Assembly: GCF_022985175.1 (NCBI RefSeq)
Contig: NC_066883.1
Coordinates: forward strand, 23,355,272 to 23,419,271
DNA length: 64,000 nucleotides
DNA from: Labeo rohita
Taxonomy: Eukaryota; Chordata; Actinopteri; Cypriniformes; Cyprinidae
Direction: 5' to 3'
The notes under the pieces are model-generated. The model was given only the letters and a program-made list of their open reading frames with translations, did no database searches and had not been told where the DNA came from. Every line of letters begins with the position of its first letter. Within the stretch, counting starts at the first letter, position 1. Positions 60,905 to 64,000 of this stretch are shown here, piece after piece. The translations under genes were made by a program, and so were the position numbers.

Positions 60905-61954
60905 TCTTTGTGTATAAACAAAACATATGATTGGCTATGTACTGTAGCTCATTTGGAAAGAGTTGGTGTTAGGAGTCTCAGTTCCGGCAACAGCAAGAGC
61001 GTGGCCAAGCTGGCAGTTCAAGGGTTAAGTCCCCCTGCACTGGGCCAGAATGTCTTGGCCATTTCCTGTGGGCTGCCCAACCCTGACCTGCTGGCCCAAG
61101 CCCGGCTGCAATCACACGTAGACAGTTGACCCTTGCATCCTGTCAGACAGTGACACCCCCGCGACTCCTCACAATCTTACATAAAAACACACGCATTAAG
61201 TGTCTCCATGAGTTTTCCTGATATAGAATGCTCCCTGCATGGGATAACACTGGATTCATCCAATCCAAGGATATGGGCGGCACTACACTAATAGCATCAC
61301 ACACACCAGGTCAGCAAGAAGTCCTTTACCTCTCCTTGGCCACATATGAACATCTATACCTTTCTATTTGGGTCTGGACAGGCGGAGTGGGCGCACTTGT
61401 TCCTGTACATCCACGGCCATCTGTGTGCGAGCCCAAACGGAAGGTGTCAGGAAGCAAGGCCAGAGTCCAGAGGCCAGAACAATGAAGGTGCACCATTCTA
61501 TTTTACTGCACAGGACTGGCTGTTACCATTTTCCTCTCACAAGAATGTACATGTGTGTGCGCAGTCTGTTTTGTCCATCAATCCCGTGCCGCTGTGTCCC
61601 TGGGTTTCCCGACTGCACGGTGTTCGTCGTACGTGTCGAGGGTTGCATCTCGCATGTTGCGTGTGGCGGGACCTGCCGCATTTCCGGCCTAAGCTTGTAC
61701 TCTGATGTCATGCTGTGTGGGGGGGCTTAGGCAGAATGCCGTGGGGGACGGACACTAGATGTAATGCGACCCAACTCATTACAGTAGGATTAGACTGTAT
61801 AAGAGGGGGTTGCATTTGAAGACAAAGTTCATGTTGAACTCTTCTTCTCTCTTTCATTAAAGATGTTTAGAGTACATAATACAATCAAGCTATAGATGGA
61901 TCACATGTAGTGGAGCTAGTTTTCATCTGTCCAACTGAGTATACATAATACAAT
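60905..61954. other. Intergenic, GC-richer, no repeat recognised
   Basis: Two compact blocks (about 60950-61140 and 61220-61740) have much higher GC than flanks. Overlapping open frames at 61346-61730 lack any domain or splice pattern I recognise. Candidate conserved non-coding sequence or unrecognised non-coding exons. Confidence 0.35.
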
Positions 61955-62545
61955 GTGTAATATCTATCTATCTATTCTTCTCTACTTCCAACTGTCCATT
62001 CGTCCATACATCTATCCAACTCTACTGCCATCTGTCCATTTATCCATCCTTCTCTACTTCCATGTTCATTCGTCCATCCATCCATCATCTATCTTTCTCT
62101 ACTTCCATCTGTCGATCCATCCATCTATCCTTCTCTACTTCCATCTGTCCATTCGTCCATCCATCTATCATTCTCTACTTCCATGTTCATTCGTCCATCT
62201 ATCGATCCATTTATCTTCCATCCATCCTTCTATCATCCATCCGTACTTCCATCCCTCTATTTGTCCTTCCATTTGTCCTCCCTCCCTCCATCTGTCCGTC
62301 CATCGTTTTTTATCCATCCATCCATTTGTCCCTACTTACCTATCCATCCATCAATCCGTTGCTCTTTTTATCCATCCATCCATCTGTCCGATTATCCATC
62401 CATCATTCCTTTTATCTATCCATCCATCCATCTGTTCTTCCATCTTTTTATTTGTCTGTCAATCAATCTGTCCGTCCGTTCATCTGTCATTCCATCTATA
62501 TGTCCATCTGTCCTTCCATCTATTTGTCCATCCATCCATCTTTAT
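61955..62545. repeat. Degenerate (CATC/TATC/TGTC)n tract, ~590 bp
   Basis: Imperfect tetranucleotides fill the interval. A longer period is visible: TTCTCTACTTCCATCTGTC-like text recurs about every 50-60 bp near 61977, 62051, 62095, 62133 and 62172. The long S/I/H/P-rich ORFs in several frames are artefacts. Confidence 0.9.
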
Positions 62546-64000
62546 CTGTAAAATTAGTTACACAACTTCCTCATTTTAATCCTACTTTAGTTTTGCACTG
62601 CAATTGCAGATGTTGTTGTTTCCACCTGAATTTCAAATTTAGGAACTGAACTGGAACTTATACTTCACTCATTTAAATTCCAAACTGGTGGACAACCCTG
62701 ATGTACACATAACACAATTAATTTATCTCCTCACACTTTTAATTCATTGCTGTGCATTAAGGCCTTCAGTGCATTAAGTGCAGGGCAATGTGTTAAAGTC
62801 TCTGATTCCACTGGTGTGTTTACTGGCTTCACATATTAACACTCCTGTTAAATCAGCAAGGGGTAGCCTTTGGCTAACAACCAGAACAGAAGGGATATTC
62901 TCATCCAATGTGCCACATTCTGGTTTTTAAGACGGCTAAAACATGACCTAGTTTACTGCCACCAAGCGATCAAATCTCAATCTTGCTCTGCAAAGACAGA
63001 GGCCACTTCCAAGTGTTCCTCAAAAAAGGCATAAACATTTCACAAACACCTCTTTGACCAAAGCATTTGGACTGTACTTGTTGGTTCACTCTTTTTTTTG
63101 CTAATAAAACCCTCCACTTTTCACGTCTGCGACCCATATGAGTCGTTCATTTAAAAGTTTACTGTAGCAGGCTGCTCGCTTTGATGAATCGGCCCAGATA
63201 ATATGTTGCAATTACCTCGCCAGGACCAACCTGTGTGAATAAAACATGTCAAGTGTAAATCTAGCTCCGTGTTCTAGATGACACCAGGCCCTGGAGTCGC
63301 CCCGTGTGTAATTAGAACCAAATGCTGGGGTGTGCGAGTGGATGCATGAGTGTTTGCACTCGCCCTCTCTTCTCCATCTTTAATCAGAGAGTCCCTCCAG
63401 GATGGAGTGAGAGCTCTGGGGCCGTTCATAAATCAGAACCGGCCTGGAAGGACCTGCACAGGCAAGCAGGAACAACTATATGGATACGGCTATGCCAAGT
63501 CTGCATTTTCTGGGATAGGCCATGTTCCAGTCCACTGAGATCATGAGATCAGACTTGATTGCGCTGACTTTTCGAAGAAGGCACAGTCTGGTGTCATTGA
63601 TCCTCTCATTTGGAACTGTCCAGAAATGAATTGGAAGTCATCATGACACCTTTCCATTCGTCGTCCGCCTTTCACTTAAAGACCCTGGGAACAAATTCAG
63701 ACTTCCCCTTGACATCTCTCCATCTTCCTCTCTTTCTCTCGGTTCTCTTTTTGCTCCATTCTCTCCGGAGCCCTTTTCTGTTTCAGGCCCTCATCCCCTG
63801 TTGGACCTTGCCTCTCCTTCTCTCCCACATCTGGACAGACAGCTGCGGCTGGCCGGGTTTCAGCGCTGGGGGTGGGGGTGGCCGTTCGGAGCAGGAGGGT
63901 GGGGGAAAGCTATCCATTGCAAAGCCCAGGGCACTGTAAAAAAGGGGCTAGCTTACAAAAAATAAAGGTTTTCACACATACACACAGGCAGTGTACGGCC
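62546..64000. other. Intergenic to window end, no gene recognised
   Basis: Non-repetitive. GC rises from about 63250 onward and ends in CT-rich then G-rich sequence (GGGGGTGGGGGTGGCC at about 63868). No exon with recognisable homology; the open frame at 63610-63939 is pyrimidine-biased. Confidence 0.35.

Noticed and set aside
61953..62649. Long open frames of about 200, 195 and 120 residues
   Set aside because: Serine/isoleucine/histidine/proline repeats in several frames at once are the translation of a CATC/TATC/TGTC tract and not a protein.
36000..64000. Search for the 3' exons of smg6 (PIN domain), expected beyond hic1 from mammalian gene order
   Set aside because: No block resembling the SMG6 PIN domain or C terminus was seen on either strand.
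1..64000. CRISPR-like arrays, tRNA or rRNA genes, bacterial-type operons
   Set aside because: Tandem arrays here have diverged units without repeat-spacer alternation, no tRNA A/B box pair or cloverleaf was recognised, and gene structure is eukaryotic.

Overview
This is vertebrate nuclear DNA, almost certainly from a cypriniform (carp or zebrafish-like) teleost. The evidence is two recognisable vertebrate genes with spliced structure, a very AT-rich intergenic background, and dense populations of short palindromic TTAA-type and hAT-type non-autonomous DNA transposons typical of cyprinid genomes. I see no bacterial operon, CRISPR array, tRNA or rRNA gene.

Layout. Positions 44-2601 hold the last six exons of tsr1 (40S ribosome biogenesis factor), + strand; its 5' part lies upstream of the window. 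From about 2.7 to 23.5 kb is intergenic DNA with a three-level nested transposon stack (4071-6956), further MITEs, a 961-bp foldback palindrome (11894-12854), a broken THAP-domain fragment on the - strand (14093-14291), a minisatellite-bearing element (14835-16030), and two tandem arrays with periods of about 0.2-0.35 kb (18.1-19.5 kb and 21.0-23.2 kb). The hic1 gene (BTB/POZ and five C2H2 zinc fingers) occupies 23.6 to about 35-36 kb, + strand. It has a probable non-coding first exon ending at 23858, an alternative first exon with a short in-frame coding part (25589-25640), and one large coding exon (30876-33112). From 36 to 64 kb I find no protein-coding exon. This part holds many MITEs (several nested in older copies), an 8-unit minisatellite (45.3-46.2 kb), degenerate tetranucleotide tracts (60.2-60.6 and 62.0-62.5 kb), and GC-richer islands that could be regulatory.

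The genes. tsr1 and hic1 do not share a pathway. Their closeness is old synteny: in mammals HIC1, SMG6, SRR and TSR1 are neighbours. Here tsr1 and hic1 are adjacent on the same strand, and no srr or smg6 exon is recognisable between them. The most informative observations concern hic1: two alternative first exons, an overlapping upstream ORF predicted only for the distal-exon transcript, a start-codon pair of weak then strong context, and a 13-residue duplicated motif in the C-terminal tail. I did not find a convincing new multi-gene system; the remaining novelty is in transposon architecture and tandem repeats.
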